A stretch of DNA of 64,000 bases from Maribacter antarcticus DSM 21422 (lineage in GTDB: Bacteria; Bacteroidota; Bacteroidia; Flavobacteriales; Flavobacteriaceae). This document shows positions 27,075 to 36,591 of the stretch, in pieces; position 1 is the stretch's first letter; every line of letters begins with the position of its first letter. The stretch lies in NCBI RefSeq assembly GCF_000621125.1, contig NZ_JHZC01000009.1, positions 62,001 to 126,000 of the forward strand, written 5' to 3'. The position numbers and the translations under genes are program-made. The notes beneath the pieces were generated by a model, which was not told the origin of the DNA, did no database searches, and worked only from the letters and a program-made list of their open reading frames with translations.

Positions 27075-28397
27075 ATGACAACCCCTATTAGTGGTTTTTC
27101 AAAACTCTCAAAAGGACAGAAAATAGATTGGCTTACTGAGCATTACACCAAAGACCCAGAAGCATCTAAAAAACTTATTTTAGCCTATTGGAATCAGGAT
27201 AGTGATTTACAACAACTGCATGACGATTTTATTGAAAACACAATCACTAATTTATATATGCCTTTGGGTATTGCACCCAACTTTCTAATAAACGACGAAC
27301 TATACGCCATACCTATGGCTATCGAAGAGAGTTCGGTAGTTGCCGCCGCAAGTAAAGCTGCTAAATTTTGGATGGATAGAGGCGGGTTTACCACTACGGT
27401 ATTGGGCACTGAAAAAGTAGGACAAGTGCATTTTATATTTACGGGTGATTTTAAACAGCTTGAGTCTTATTTCAATTCGATAAAAGAAAAATTACATGCA
27501 GATAGTGCACACTTAACGGAAAGCATGGCTAAACGTGGGGGCGGTATCTCTGCTATTGAGCTAAGAGACAAAACCGACGACCTAACCAATTATTACCAAC
27601 TACACTGCACCTTTGAAACAAAAGATGCTATGGGTGCTAATTTTATAAACAGTTGTCTAGAACAGTTTGCTACTACACTAAAGGAAGAAGCCTTTGGCTA
27701 CGATGCCTTTACAGCGGAAGAAAAGCAAATAGAAGTGGTTATGAGTATCTTATCTAACTATGTTCCCAATTGTGTAGTAAAGGCATCTGTGAGTTGTCCT
27801 GTAGCCAAGTTAACGATTTCTTCTGATATTTCCTCAGAACTATTTGCTGAGAAAATGGTTCGTGCCGTTGCCATTGCAAAGGTAGAACCCTACCGTGCCG
27901 TAACCCATAATAAAGGTATTATGAATGGTATTGATGCTGTCGTACTTGCAACTGGGAATGATTTTAGGGCCATTGAGGCTGGCGTACATGCTTACGCGGC
28001 AAGAAACGGCAGTTATAGCAGCCTTACACATGCCGAAATCAAGGATGGGGTTTTTAGGTTTTGGATTGAGTTGCCTTTAGCCTTAGGTACCGTTGGCGGA
28101 TTGACAAAGCTACATCCATTGGTGAAACTTAATCTAGAGTTATTACAAAATCCATCGTCAAAAAAATTAATGCAGATTATTGCAGTGGCCGGTTTAGCAC
28201 AAAACTTTGCGGCAGTAAGCTCCTTGGTTACTACGGGCATACAAAAAGGTCACATGAAGATGCACTTAATGAATATGTTGAATCAACTTGGCGCAAACAC
28301 TACCGAAAAGAACCAGTTGGTAACCCACTTTAAAACCAATACAGTAACCCATAGAGGCGTATCGGATGCTCTGGAGCAATTGAGAAACCCATCATGA
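27075..28397 (+). CDS. Hydroxymethylglutaryl-CoA reductase, class II type
   Basis: A 440-residue class II HMG-CoA reductase. The catalytic Glu is Glu84 in AIEESSVVAAAS, and HNKGIMNGIDAVVLATGND near 278-296 carries the catalytic Lys and Asp. Class II enzymes include degradative ones, but flavobacteria use this enzyme to make mevalonate for isoprenoids, and the next gene is a GHMP kinase, so a biosynthetic role is inferred. It overlaps that kinase by 4 bases. The 213-base gap to the divergent peptidase gene holds TACTTTTT (26992-26999), one mismatch from a -7 box. Confidence 0.94.
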   Translation: MTTPISGFSKLSKGQKIDWLTEHYTKDPEASKKLILAYWNQDSDLQQLHDDFIENTITNLYMPLGIAPNFLINDELYAIPMAIEESSVVAAASKAAKFWMDRGGFTTTVLGTEKVGQVHFIFTGDFKQLESYFNSIKEKLHADSAHLTESMAKRGGGISAIELRDKTDDLTNYYQLHCTFETKDAMGANFINSCLEQFATTLKEEAFGYDAFTAEEKQIEVVMSILSNYVPNCVVKASVSCPVAKLTISSDISSELFAEKMVRAVAIAKVEPYRAVTHNKGIMNGIDAVVLATGNDFRAIEAGVHAYAARNGSYSSLTHAEIKDGVFRFWIELPLALGTVGGLTKLHPLVKLNLELLQNPSSKKLMQIIAVAGLAQNFAAVSSLVTTGIQKGHMKMHLMNMLNQLGANTTEKNQLVTHFKTNTVTHRGVSDALEQLRNPS

Positions 28398-29308
28398 TGA
28401 AATCTTTTTACAGTAATGGTAAATTATTACTTTCAGGGGAGTACGCCATATTAGATGGTGCCGAAGGATGGGCAATTCCAACAACGTTTGGGCAATCACT
28501 AAAATTGACTGAAGATACCTCAGGAATACTTTCTTGGAAAAGTCTGGATACAGACGGGAATATTTGGTTTAAAGGGAGTTACGACTTAGTACGTTTTACA
28601 AAGCTATCTGCCTCGGATGAGGTTATCTCCAAAACCCTAATTCATCTGCTGAAACAAACCAGAATCTTACAGCCAAAATTCCTAACAGATACGAATGGAT
28701 GTGCTGTAGAAACCGAATTGACGTTTCCTAGCAATTGGGGACTCGGCACTTCTTCTACCTTAATAAATAATATCGCAGAATGGGCAAAAATAAACCCCTA
28801 TACCCTTTTAAAAGAAACCTTTGGGGGCAGTGGTTATGATATCGCATGTGCTCAAAACAATAATCCAATAGTATTTAAAATCAAAAACAACCAACCCATG
28901 GTTCGAGAGGTGGAGCCAAAACTTCCTTTTTCTGATCAGCTATATTTCGTATACCTGAACAAAAAAAAGAACAGTAGGGAAGCTATATCTGCATACCGAG
29001 AGCAACCAATAGACAAGGTAGTACTAATCAAAACAATTACCGAACTCACAAAAAAGCTTTTACAAGCTACTACTTTAAATGAATTTGAATCGGTATTGAA
29101 CCTTCATGAAAAAACACTTTCACATGCTCTGAATGTTCCCACCATAAAAGAACAATTATTCCCCGATTATACCGGAAGTGTAAAAAGCTTAGGAGGTTGG
29201 GGTGGTGATTTTGTCATGGTTACAGAAAGAGAAAACACAATAAATTACTTTAAGACGAAAGGGTATACGACCATCCTTTCCTATTTCGATATGGTATTAC
29301 CAAAATAG
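28394..29308 (+). CDS. GYDIA-family GHMP kinase (mevalonate pathway context)
   Basis: A 304-residue GHMP-fold kinase named for its GGSGYDIACAQ motif (near residue 152). The N-terminus has SNGKLLLSGEYAILDGA, and the phosphate-binding loop is PSNWGLGTSSTLI near 114. The family occurs next to HMG-CoA reductase in Bacteroidota and is taken to act in the mevalonate pathway, but its exact substrate (mevalonate or phosphomevalonate) is not fixed by the sequence. The start overlaps the reductase stop; the second ATG three bases later is equally possible. Confidence 0.88.
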   Translation: MMKSFYSNGKLLLSGEYAILDGAEGWAIPTTFGQSLKLTEDTSGILSWKSLDTDGNIWFKGSYDLVRFTKLSASDEVISKTLIHLLKQTRILQPKFLTDTNGCAVETELTFPSNWGLGTSSTLINNIAEWAKINPYTLLKETFGGSGYDIACAQNNNPIVFKIKNNQPMVREVEPKLPFSDQLYFVYLNKKKNSREAISAYREQPIDKVVLIKTITELTKKLLQATTLNEFESVLNLHEKTLSHALNVPTIKEQLFPDYTGSVKSLGGWGGDFVMVTERENTINYFKTKGYTTILSYFDMVLPK

Positions 29309-29528
29309 CCAGACGGAAACATTATAATTAACCTAAAAAATCCATTTAGAACACTCATGATAAAATAGACAGAAGTAAGGGGAATTCGAAATATTTACCA
29401 AATCTATTTTACCCGAAAAAGTTCAGCCACCGCTTCTAGTATAAGTAAAGATTTTATACAATGTGGTGTAGAAGAAACCTCTTTATACGTGGCGAGTTAA
29501 GTATAAAATATAGAGGACCCAATGGGCT

Positions 29529-29568
29529 AACCAAAAAGAGCCTCCAATATTGGAGGCTCTTTTTGGTT
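29529..29568. terminator. Bidirectional terminator, perfect 40-base palindrome
   Basis: AACCAAAAAGAGCCTCCAAT is followed at once by its exact reverse complement, giving a 20-bp arm repeat without spacer. A-tract and T-tract flanks inside the arms supply U-runs on both strands. It lies between the convergent GHMP kinase and PpiD-like genes. The 220 bases before it (29309-29528) show no gene or other signal I can support. Confidence 0.88.
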
Positions 29569-29585
29569 CATTTTATTGTAGCCAG

Positions 29586-31706
29586 TTAATAAAAAGTAGC
29601 TCTTTTATCTTCTATTTCAGCACCTCTTTTTAACGCGTTATAAACTGCAGTATTTACCCTGTTAGCTGCATTACTTTTTAAGGTATTCGCATACGTGCTA
29701 TAATTATCTAACTTTGGAGCCTCCGTTCTTTTTGTAACCTCTATCATAAACACTCCAGTATTCCCTTCCAACAATCCGGAAGATTCACCCTGCGCCATAC
29801 CATAAGCCGTTCCCACAACAATAGGTTCACTTCCTGCACCAGGAATGGTAGGTGACTTGACCGTTAACGCAGAAGCGGTTGAAACAGACACATTGTTGTC
29901 CTTAGCAAAGGCGTCCATTACTTTTCCTTTACTCGCTGAAATAATTTGAGCTGCTTTGCGCTCTTTTCTTAAAATAGGCAATACGGTCATTGAAGCATCT
30001 TCTGGAGCCATTGAACCTTCTTTGTATTTCCCGGTCACTTGAGCAACAGCATATCCGTTATTGATATTAAACCGTTTGATGTCACCAACATTGGTATCTC
30101 CATTAAACGCCCACTGTACTAAAGTACGTTGTAATCCTAAACCTGGTAAATTCTCATCCAATTCCTTTATGCTGTTCACCGGTCTTACCAAATAATCATT
30201 AGTTTTAGCTATACTTGAAAACTCATTTTCATCGGCAATCGTTTCCATTTCAAATTTCGTAGCGTTTGTAAATAAAGTATTAATGGTTTCCTCTGAAGCA
30301 AGAACCTCCCTGGAAAGGGTCGCTAACTGAACGATATCTTCCTTATCATCAACCTTAATAATATGAAAACCAAAATCCGTTTCTACCAAACCTACTTTTC
30401 CGATAGGATTAGAAAAAATAAAATCATTGAACTCTGCAGCTAATTTTCCCTGTTGAAAATAGCCTAGGTCTCCACCTTGTGGAGCTGAAGGTCCATCAGA
30501 GTTATCCCTTGCATACGCCGTAAAATCGGCTACATTATTCTTTACGTCCTTAAACAGTTCATTTGCTTTCGCCTCTGCTTCTTCCTTGGTTCTTTTGATA
30601 TCTGGATTGGCACGTGTAGCTCCTTCGTATGTAATTAAGATATGACTAGATTTTATAGAACCATTAGGTTTTCTATCCATCATTTTTGTTACTTTATAAG
30701 AAACACCGTCTCTATAAGGACCATAAAACTCACCTACCTGCAAACTCATTAGCGTATCTGCAACAGTTGCTGACAATCCCTTTTTTGCCTTGTATATCGT
30801 ATCGAATTGAACATCTGAATATCGGCTTAAGAACGCAGCCATGTTAGACGCATTGCTGAATCCTTTAATAGTATCATTGCGATCTGTCTTTGCATTATAT
30901 TCAACCGTGTCGTCTAATAATTTTGCAACTGATGCTTTTATGGCTTGGTCATCTGCTGCTGACGGTTTTTCATCAAAATAAACGAATTGGATGTCCCTTG
31001 ACTTTTCTTGCTTGTAATCACTCTGATGCTCTTTAACATATGCCGCAATCTCTTTCTTACTTACTGAGATGGTACTGTCTGCAATACTACTGTAAGGAAC
31101 GCGAACATATTTGATATCCATTTTTTCGGAGGCTAATTTATAATCCAACTCTCCTTCTTTTAATGTAGCACCAACACCAGCTTTAACCAAATTGAAATAG
31201 GTTTGCTCCTTGGCCATTTGTACAATTTGTTCTTCCGTCTGCAGCCATGCATCGTATTGTGGAGGATTATTTACTTTCCAATCCATAACCGTTTGTCTAA
31301 ATAAATTTGGATCAAACATGCCGTTAGCGTTTTGAAACTGCGGATTCTGTCCGTAACCAGCGGTTTCAAGAAAGTCTACGATTTGGTCTTGTTCTATGCC
31401 TATTCCCAAATCGTTAAACTGTGCTCCAAGAATACTATTCCTGACCTCTTGGTCCCAAACCTGATTCATCACTTGTAAAGAAGATGCTGTTGGCCCTACC
31501 CTTCTAGAAGCGACCTCTACTTTTTGCCTAAAATCGTCTATGGATAATTCATTGCCATTAATTTCTGCAACAGAAGAGCCTATTTTGCCACCACTTCCAA
31601 AATCACTACTGGTAAATACACCTGAAATCACAAATGCAAACAAGGCTAGACCTATAATCAAGATTAAAACCGTAGTACGTTTTCTTATATTTTCTAAAAC
31701 TGCCAT
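29586..31706 (-). CDS. PpiD-like membrane-anchored peptidyl-prolyl isomerase
   Basis: A 706-residue periplasmic folding factor anchored by one N-terminal membrane segment (about residues 11-29). It has a SurA-N-like chaperone domain (about 40-240), a parvulin rotamase domain (about 345-460, with SSHILITYEG, DGPSAPQGGDLGYF and TDFGFHIIKV) and a long C-terminal part that ends in a second chaperone-like region. The length fits PpiD-like proteins of Flavobacteriia. It assists folding of outer-membrane proteins and is the last gene of a minus-strand envelope cluster. Confidence 0.93.
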   Translation of the reverse strand: MAVLENIRKRTTVLILIIGLALFAFVISGVFTSSDFGSGGKIGSSVAEINGNELSIDDFRQKVEVASRRVGPTASSLQVMNQVWDQEVRNSILGAQFNDLGIGIEQDQIVDFLETAGYGQNPQFQNANGMFDPNLFRQTVMDWKVNNPPQYDAWLQTEEQIVQMAKEQTYFNLVKAGVGATLKEGELDYKLASEKMDIKYVRVPYSSIADSTISVSKKEIAAYVKEHQSDYKQEKSRDIQFVYFDEKPSAADDQAIKASVAKLLDDTVEYNAKTDRNDTIKGFSNASNMAAFLSRYSDVQFDTIYKAKKGLSATVADTLMSLQVGEFYGPYRDGVSYKVTKMMDRKPNGSIKSSHILITYEGATRANPDIKRTKEEAEAKANELFKDVKNNVADFTAYARDNSDGPSAPQGGDLGYFQQGKLAAEFNDFIFSNPIGKVGLVETDFGFHIIKVDDKEDIVQLATLSREVLASEETINTLFTNATKFEMETIADENEFSSIAKTNDYLVRPVNSIKELDENLPGLGLQRTLVQWAFNGDTNVGDIKRFNINNGYAVAQVTGKYKEGSMAPEDASMTVLPILRKERKAAQIISASKGKVMDAFAKDNNVSVSTASALTVKSPTIPGAGSEPIVVGTAYGMAQGESSGLLEGNTGVFMIEVTKRTEAPKLDNYSTYANTLKSNAANRVNTAVYNALKRGAEIEDKRATFY

Positions 31707-31799
31707 TCTATGATATGCTAAAAATTAGGTGGCGAAATTACCATTTTTAATTGAAATAATAAAAACTAAAAAGACTGGAAATGATAGCTGTAAATTTAA

Positions 31800-33086
31800 T
31801 TAGTCTAAGTCCAGCAATTCCAGCGCAATCAAATCTATCTTGGTACTGGAGACTTCCTTAATTGTAAACTTACAATTATCAATATTAATTTCAGCTTCCT
31901 TCTCAGGAATTTCCCCTAGTTGATGCACCAACATACCACCTAAAGTCTCGTACTCATTGGATGAATTTAGACTAAGCTTATAGTTTTCGTTGAGATAATC
32001 TACCTCTAAGCGCGCCGAAAACAAAAAATTGGTTTCGTCAATCTGTTCTTCCCTTAAATCAGTAGTATCGTGCTCGTCCTCAATCTCTCCAAAAAGCTCC
32101 TCTACAATGTCCTCAACCGTCACAAGGCCAGACGTACCACCATATTCATCTAATACAACAGCAATACTTTTCCTTTTCTTTATCAGCACATTCAAAATAT
32201 CCTGAACAAGCATAGTCTCTGGCACGAACTCAACGGGAAGAAGAATGCTTTTGATGGTTTTAGGTTTTTTAAACAACTCATAGGAATGTACGTACCCAAT
32301 AACATTGTCTACCGTATCCTTAAAGACAAGGATTTTGGAAAATCCTGTCTCGGTAAACAGTTTAGCTAAATTCTTAGGTGTTTCATGGATTTCCACTGCC
32401 ATGATTTCGGTTCTTGGAACCATTACTTCGCGGGCTTTTACAGTTGCAAATTCCAACGCGTTTTGAAAAATCTGTATTTCTGAATCTACTTCATCCTCTT
32501 CTTCTACAGTTTCCATTTGTTCGGTTATATAATCCCCTAACTCAATTTTAGTAAAAGCGAGCTGAACATCATCGCCTGGTGTTCGGAAGATATATTTTAG
32601 TATAAAATCCGATATGCCAATAATGAACTCGGATATTAACGAAAAAACAAGATAGAAAATATAAGCTGGTATCGCCAAAAGTCTAAGCAGGCTGTTCGCG
32701 TAAATTTGAAACAAGACCTTTGGAAGAAACTCTGCTGTAATAAGAATTACCAAGGTAGAAATAACAGTCTGGGTCAACAAGGTAAAATCTGTCAAAAACA
32801 CCCTTACCAAGTTATTTTCCAGGGCTAGCCCAGAAAACCAGCTCATAAGTAGTTCGCCCATAAACAAACCATAAATTACTAAGGCAATATTGTTACCAAT
32901 GAGCATGGTAGCGATAAACTTAGATGGTTTTTTGGTAAGCTTCGTAAATACCTTGGCAAGAACACCCTCCTGCTTTTTTTCGATTTCTATGTGAATCTTG
33001 TTCGCAGAAATAAAAGCAATTTCCATCCCCGAAAAAAAGGCTGAAAAAACAAGGGATAATATGATAATAAGAAGGTCTGGATCCAC
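31800..33086 (-). CDS. CNNM/HlyC-CorC family transporter (hemolysin-family protein)
   Basis: A 428-residue protein with a DUF21/CNNM transmembrane domain (residues 1-180; AFFSGMEIAFISANK near 15), a paired CBS domain (about 205-330; VMVPRTEIMAVE and VVLDEYGGTSGLVTVEDIVEELFGEI) and a C-terminal CorC/HlyC domain (about 345-425). Such proteins handle Mg2+/Co2+ efflux or homeostasis; the hemolysin name is historical. It follows the 67-residue membrane protein gene after two bases. It could be mistaken for GldE, a related gliding protein, but nothing nearby supports that. Confidence 0.9.
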   Translation of the reverse strand: MDPDLLIIILSLVFSAFFSGMEIAFISANKIHIEIEKKQEGVLAKVFTKLTKKPSKFIATMLIGNNIALVIYGLFMGELLMSWFSGLALENNLVRVFLTDFTLLTQTVISTLVILITAEFLPKVLFQIYANSLLRLLAIPAYIFYLVFSLISEFIIGISDFILKYIFRTPGDDVQLAFTKIELGDYITEQMETVEEEDEVDSEIQIFQNALEFATVKAREVMVPRTEIMAVEIHETPKNLAKLFTETGFSKILVFKDTVDNVIGYVHSYELFKKPKTIKSILLPVEFVPETMLVQDILNVLIKKRKSIAVVLDEYGGTSGLVTVEDIVEELFGEIEDEHDTTDLREEQIDETNFLFSARLEVDYLNENYKLSLNSSNEYETLGGMLVHQLGEIPEKEAEINIDNCKFTIKEVSSTKIDLIALELLDLD

Positions 33087-33088
33087 TA

Positions 33089-33292
33089 TTAATTGTCATT
33101 ATCCTTTTGGCGTTGTTCAAACTTTTTTCGGTAATTTCTTCGAAAAAAGAACATGCCAGCGGATATGATTGCAAAAAAGATAAATATATACGCCATGGGT
33201 CTATCCGCATTCCAATCTGTAAAAATTCTATACAATGAAAAAACAGCCACTATTGCATACAAATACTCTGTGTACCTTAAAATCCTAATCAT
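33089..33292 (-). CDS. Small two-helix membrane protein, unknown function
   Basis: A 67-residue protein with two hydrophobic segments (about 10-25 and 33-49) and a very basic, polar tail (RRNYRKKFEQRQKDNDN). I do not recognise a named family. It overlaps lptC by 8 bases upstream and is followed by the CNNM gene after two bases, so it is translated within this envelope operon. Co-expression with LptC suggests an envelope role, no more. Confidence 0.7.
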   Translation of the reverse strand: MIRILRYTEYLYAIVAVFSLYRIFTDWNADRPMAYIFIFFAIISAGMFFFRRNYRKKFEQRQKDNDN

Positions 33293-33890
33293 CTTTTTCC
33301 TCTTTTATAAGCATTAATCCAAACGTCTTATGAGCATTCATAATACTTAAGTCTTTCTTTATATCCATTCCTTTGCCATCCATTACGGTACCATCTTCAG
33401 GATTGGTAAATTTAAACTTTTCTTGGGTAAAAGCCCATTCATTTGTACGATCATAGTATAGTTGCGGCGCTTCCAACTTTTTACCATCATCTGACTTAAT
33501 TATTACGTTCCCTCTCAAATTTACAACACCAGTAGCCGAATACAAGATTCCATGGTCTGCCTCTATGGTAGTACGTTCGTCTTTTTCGTTAAAAATCTCT
33601 AATAACAGACCTTCAGGAAATGTTTGATATGGAAAATTCAAATTTTCAAAATCTTTTCTCACGGGACCTGAAAGAACTGCCATCACTCTTGTTGAACCTG
33701 TATCCTCTGAAGTTATTTTTTTCGGTATTTCTGTGTACGTAAGCACAAAATCTTTAGCAATATTCTGTGGAACTATGCGCTTTATCGCTTCATCACCAAC
33801 ACGTTTATACCCATCTTGGCAAGAAAAAAGCATTGCCATAGTTACTACCACAGCAATGCTTTTAAAAATATCTAGGTTATTCGTTATCAT
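33285..33890 (-). CDS. lptC: LPS export periplasmic protein LptC
   Basis: A 201-residue protein with a hydrophobic N-terminus (residues 8-23) ending in a lipobox-like LFSC, followed by an OstA/LptC beta-jellyroll: GPVRKDFENLNFPYQTFPEG near 75, EADHGILYSATGVVNLRGNV near 108, LYYDRTNEWAFTQEKF near 144. It would receive LPS from the inner-membrane transporter and pass it along the periplasmic bridge. It may be a lipoprotein rather than the usual single-span protein. It lies one base from the TPR gene and overlaps the next small gene. Confidence 0.87.
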   Translation of the reverse strand: MITNNLDIFKSIAVVVTMAMLFSCQDGYKRVGDEAIKRIVPQNIAKDFVLTYTEIPKKITSEDTGSTRVMAVLSGPVRKDFENLNFPYQTFPEGLLLEIFNEKDERTTIEADHGILYSATGVVNLRGNVIIKSDDGKKLEAPQLYYDRTNEWAFTQEKFKFTNPEDGTVMDGKGMDIKKDLSIMNAHKTFGLMLIKEEKDD

Positions 33891-33891
33891 C

Positions 33892-35265
33892 TTACAATGT
33901 AGGAACCTTTACGCTTCCTCCTACCCAGCAAGAAAATGTAACTGTCTTTCCTGCCATTCCTGAACTAAAAATCATTTCCTTACTCGGTGCCTTTTGTGCA
34001 TAACTAGCAACCGCTTGGTTTGCAGAAGACCTTACAGAAGGGTCTACTCTACCTGCTTTCGCAGCCATATCTGCTGCTTTCCAGTACATAGCACGTTTAT
34101 CAAAAGAAGTTGTTCCACATCCATTGGCACTAGAGGCATACAGGTTCGAAATTAGCAAATAAGCTCTACCATTTGAAGGATTCGCATCAATTGCTTTTTG
34201 CGCATAACTCCTGGCTGCAGATTTACTACCTTTTCTTTTGTTAATCGCAGCAACCTTCATAGCGATTTTAGATTTCTTCACCCCGTCTGTTTCCAAACTT
34301 ATTGCTTTATCGAAATCGACCATAGCCCCTTTAGAATCTCCACTCTTCATTTTAAGCGTACCTAAATACACAAAAATATCTGCAGATGGGTCTAAGTTCT
34401 TTTGGGCTTCCACAAGTTTAACAAAAAGGTCGTCGTCAGTGCAATCCTTACTGAACATTCTAGAAACGGCTCCCTTAACCCATTTCACATCGCCTTTTTT
34501 GGCTTCAAAATTTTTCTCGTATAAAGGGATTAGATTCCCACAATCGGCTAAAACCCCTAACTTTGAATCTATACTTCCACCTATTTTACCGTAGTTTTCG
34601 GAATATGAATTATATGATTTTAACGCACGTTTTTCTTTAGAAGTCAATGTACCACTCTCCTCTTTTGGCAACAGCTTACCAATCTTTATGGTAATTGCAT
34701 CATTCTCATCTTCAATCTTAGTGGTTACTTCATCATACACATCAAAGACTTCCTGTAATTCTTTTTTACCTTCATTATGTAAATCTACCAGGCTAGAAAA
34801 ATATAGGTATAGCGCTTTGGGATTGGTAAAGTTTTTCTTGTCTTTTCCAAACGCGTCGTTTAGCATCCCGTACATCTTCTCGTCGTCAATCATTTCCTCA
34901 TCGCTCATCAACATAGCCTTGTCGATATCGGTTTCGGCTACACTTGTTTTTGACGCATAGTATTGTAATCTGCTATCGTAGATCTCAAGTAACATTTGAA
35001 CATGAGCATCTTTTTCTGCTACCGGACCCTTGGCTATTTTATTTTTTAAGATACGCTCGCCGTAGAAATACGTTGCATAGTTTAATTTAGGGCAAGTCTC
35101 ATAGACCATTTTCCATGGCTCGTAAGCTGCTTCATAATTTTTGACTTTTGCGTGCTCTGAATAAATAGAGAGATTAGTCATACATTCAGGATTTTGTGCC
35201 TGAGCATTACTTACCCCCATCATTCCTAAGAACATAATTGCCACGAAGTAAATTTTCATTTTCAT
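33892..35265 (-). CDS. Exported TPR-repeat protein of the envelope cluster
   Basis: A 457-residue protein with a signal peptide (residues 1-23, ending AQAQ) and helical repeats. The clearest TPR units lie between about residues 295 and 390 (PSADIFVYLGTLKMKSGD, SLETDGVKKSKIAMK, DANPSNGRAYLLISNLY). Earlier regions are also helical, with repeated tyrosines. No catalytic motif is visible, and it probably scaffolds other envelope proteins. It stands between an outer-membrane protein gene and lptC, an order seen in other Flavobacteriia. Confidence 0.8.
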   Translation of the reverse strand: MKMKIYFVAIMFLGMMGVSNAQAQNPECMTNLSIYSEHAKVKNYEAAYEPWKMVYETCPKLNYATYFYGERILKNKIAKGPVAEKDAHVQMLLEIYDSRLQYYASKTSVAETDIDKAMLMSDEEMIDDEKMYGMLNDAFGKDKKNFTNPKALYLYFSSLVDLHNEGKKELQEVFDVYDEVTTKIEDENDAITIKIGKLLPKEESGTLTSKEKRALKSYNSYSENYGKIGGSIDSKLGVLADCGNLIPLYEKNFEAKKGDVKWVKGAVSRMFSKDCTDDDLFVKLVEAQKNLDPSADIFVYLGTLKMKSGDSKGAMVDFDKAISLETDGVKKSKIAMKVAAINKRKGSKSAARSYAQKAIDANPSNGRAYLLISNLYASSANGCGTTSFDKRAMYWKAADMAAKAGRVDPSVRSSANQAVASYAQKAPSKEMIFSSGMAGKTVTFSCWVGGSVKVPTL

Positions 35266-35304
35266 TTTGCTAAGTTTAAAGTGGTTATTGTACTAAATAT
35301 TTTT

Positions 35305-36591
35305 TTAGTTAATTTTTCTCTTTTGAAACCAACGGTCGTTAAGAGAAAGTCCTATATTTATTTTAAAATAACTTTCCTCGACTAAATTAGCTCGTGTTGT
35401 TCCTCTTTTTCCTAATTCAAAACCCAAATTAAGATTGGATAAACTCCGTCCTAGAGGTAGTCCAACTCCAAAAGTTATGCCAAAATTATTTATATCTACA
35501 TCACTAACCACCATTCCAGTCTTGTCTAACCGCAGTCCCGCCCTGTAAGTCACACGGTTTAGGTAGCTTGAAAAAGATCCACTATTCGGAGTAATAAATC
35601 CCCCAAAGGCAAACGAACTAGCATCTTTATACACAATATTTTGCACACCCAAAAAAGGATTTTCAAAAGCACTCAAGGCTTGAAAACTATACTCACCACC
35701 AACAAACCATTTTCTATTTTCCCCAAACCCTAAACCCAAAGTAGTTGTGGTAGGAATCTTAAATTCCGTATTTTTTAAGTTTTGGCCTTCTAAATCTACA
35801 TTTATTTCTTCTATAGAACCTCCTGTGGCCACAGAAAAAGACCCTATTCTTCTTTCGTTCTTAGATACAAGGTTACGCTGAGTATTTACCCGAACAGAAG
35901 TATGTAGGGTATATTTATCGGTGATGGCCGGCGTATAATTTACCGCATAGTTAAAGTCAAACCCATTTATATTTGATTTTTTTCTGTCGAAAGAACCAAA
36001 CTGAACATCTTCTATCTGCTGCAGGCGTTCGCTCTCCAAAATACCGAAATTATAATTTATGGTTGCCCCGATGCTAACGTTCTTTATAATTTCATAGCCC
36101 ACGGAATAATACACTCTATTTAATCCGCCCTCACCGTTAAAAACATTGGTAAGCGGCTGTTCACTGTTGGGTTGCTCATCTCGAAAGTTATAACCCACGG
36201 CTGTATATGGCGTAATACCAAATCCCATTCCTAGTTTATTTCCTAGACTAAAACCAAGAGAAAGGTAATCCAAGTTGGTAACCGCACTACGCTCTTCTGA
36301 AGTAAAATCCCTAAAACGAAATTGTTTATTTGAAATTCCTGCCGTATACACAACCAACCCTTTATTATCCCAAACATCTAAACCCAATTGCGCATAAGCA
36401 GCGGGATTTCTTAGGTTAATGTGAATACTGTCTGCATAGACAGCTATTCCTCCCATCATCTGGTTTTCTACGGTACCGGCAGTTCTTAAATCACCAATAC
36501 CGAAAAAAGAATAAGGAGAAACAGTTCCTTCTTGGGCAAATATACCCGTAGTGGCGATGCACACAATTGTAACTACAATTTTTCTGATCAT
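35305..36591 (-). CDS. Outer membrane beta-barrel protein, unknown transport role
   Basis: A 428-residue protein with a signal peptide (residues 1-19, ending FAQ) and alternating amphipathic strands throughout, ending in a strand of the form SLNDRWFQKRKIN. Near the N-terminus SPYSFFGIGDLR and NLRNPAAYAQLG resemble the start of FadL-like or PorV-like barrels, but I cannot assign a named family with confidence. It is immediately adjacent to coaX (no gap) and 39 bases before the TPR gene. Confidence 0.75.
   Translation of the reverse strand: MIRKIVVTIVCIATTGIFAQEGTVSPYSFFGIGDLRTAGTVENQMMGGIAVYADSIHINLRNPAAYAQLGLDVWDNKGLVVYTAGISNKQFRFRDFTSEERSAVTNLDYLSLGFSLGNKLGMGFGITPYTAVGYNFRDEQPNSEQPLTNVFNGEGGLNRVYYSVGYEIIKNVSIGATINYNFGILESERLQQIEDVQFGSFDRKKSNINGFDFNYAVNYTPAITDKYTLHTSVRVNTQRNLVSKNERRIGSFSVATGGSIEEINVDLEGQNLKNTEFKIPTTTTLGLGFGENRKWFVGGEYSFQALSAFENPFLGVQNIVYKDASSFAFGGFITPNSGSFSSYLNRVTYRAGLRLDKTGMVVSDVDINNFGITFGVGLPLGRSLSNLNLGFELGKRGTTRANLVEESYFKINIGLSLNDRWFQKRKIN

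Noticed and set aside
29430..29585. Possible 43-codon plus-strand peptide starting at an ATG before the palindrome
   Set aside because: Half of it is the terminator palindrome read through; no signal or domain supports it.
31800..33086. The CNNM gene as gldE (gliding motility)
   Set aside because: The domain order is shared by both, but no gliding gene or other GldE neighbour lies nearby.
32920..33210. Minus-strand frame of 96 codons overlapping the CNNM gene and the small membrane protein gene
   Set aside because: It lies out of frame across two better genes, and its composition is that of a shadow frame.
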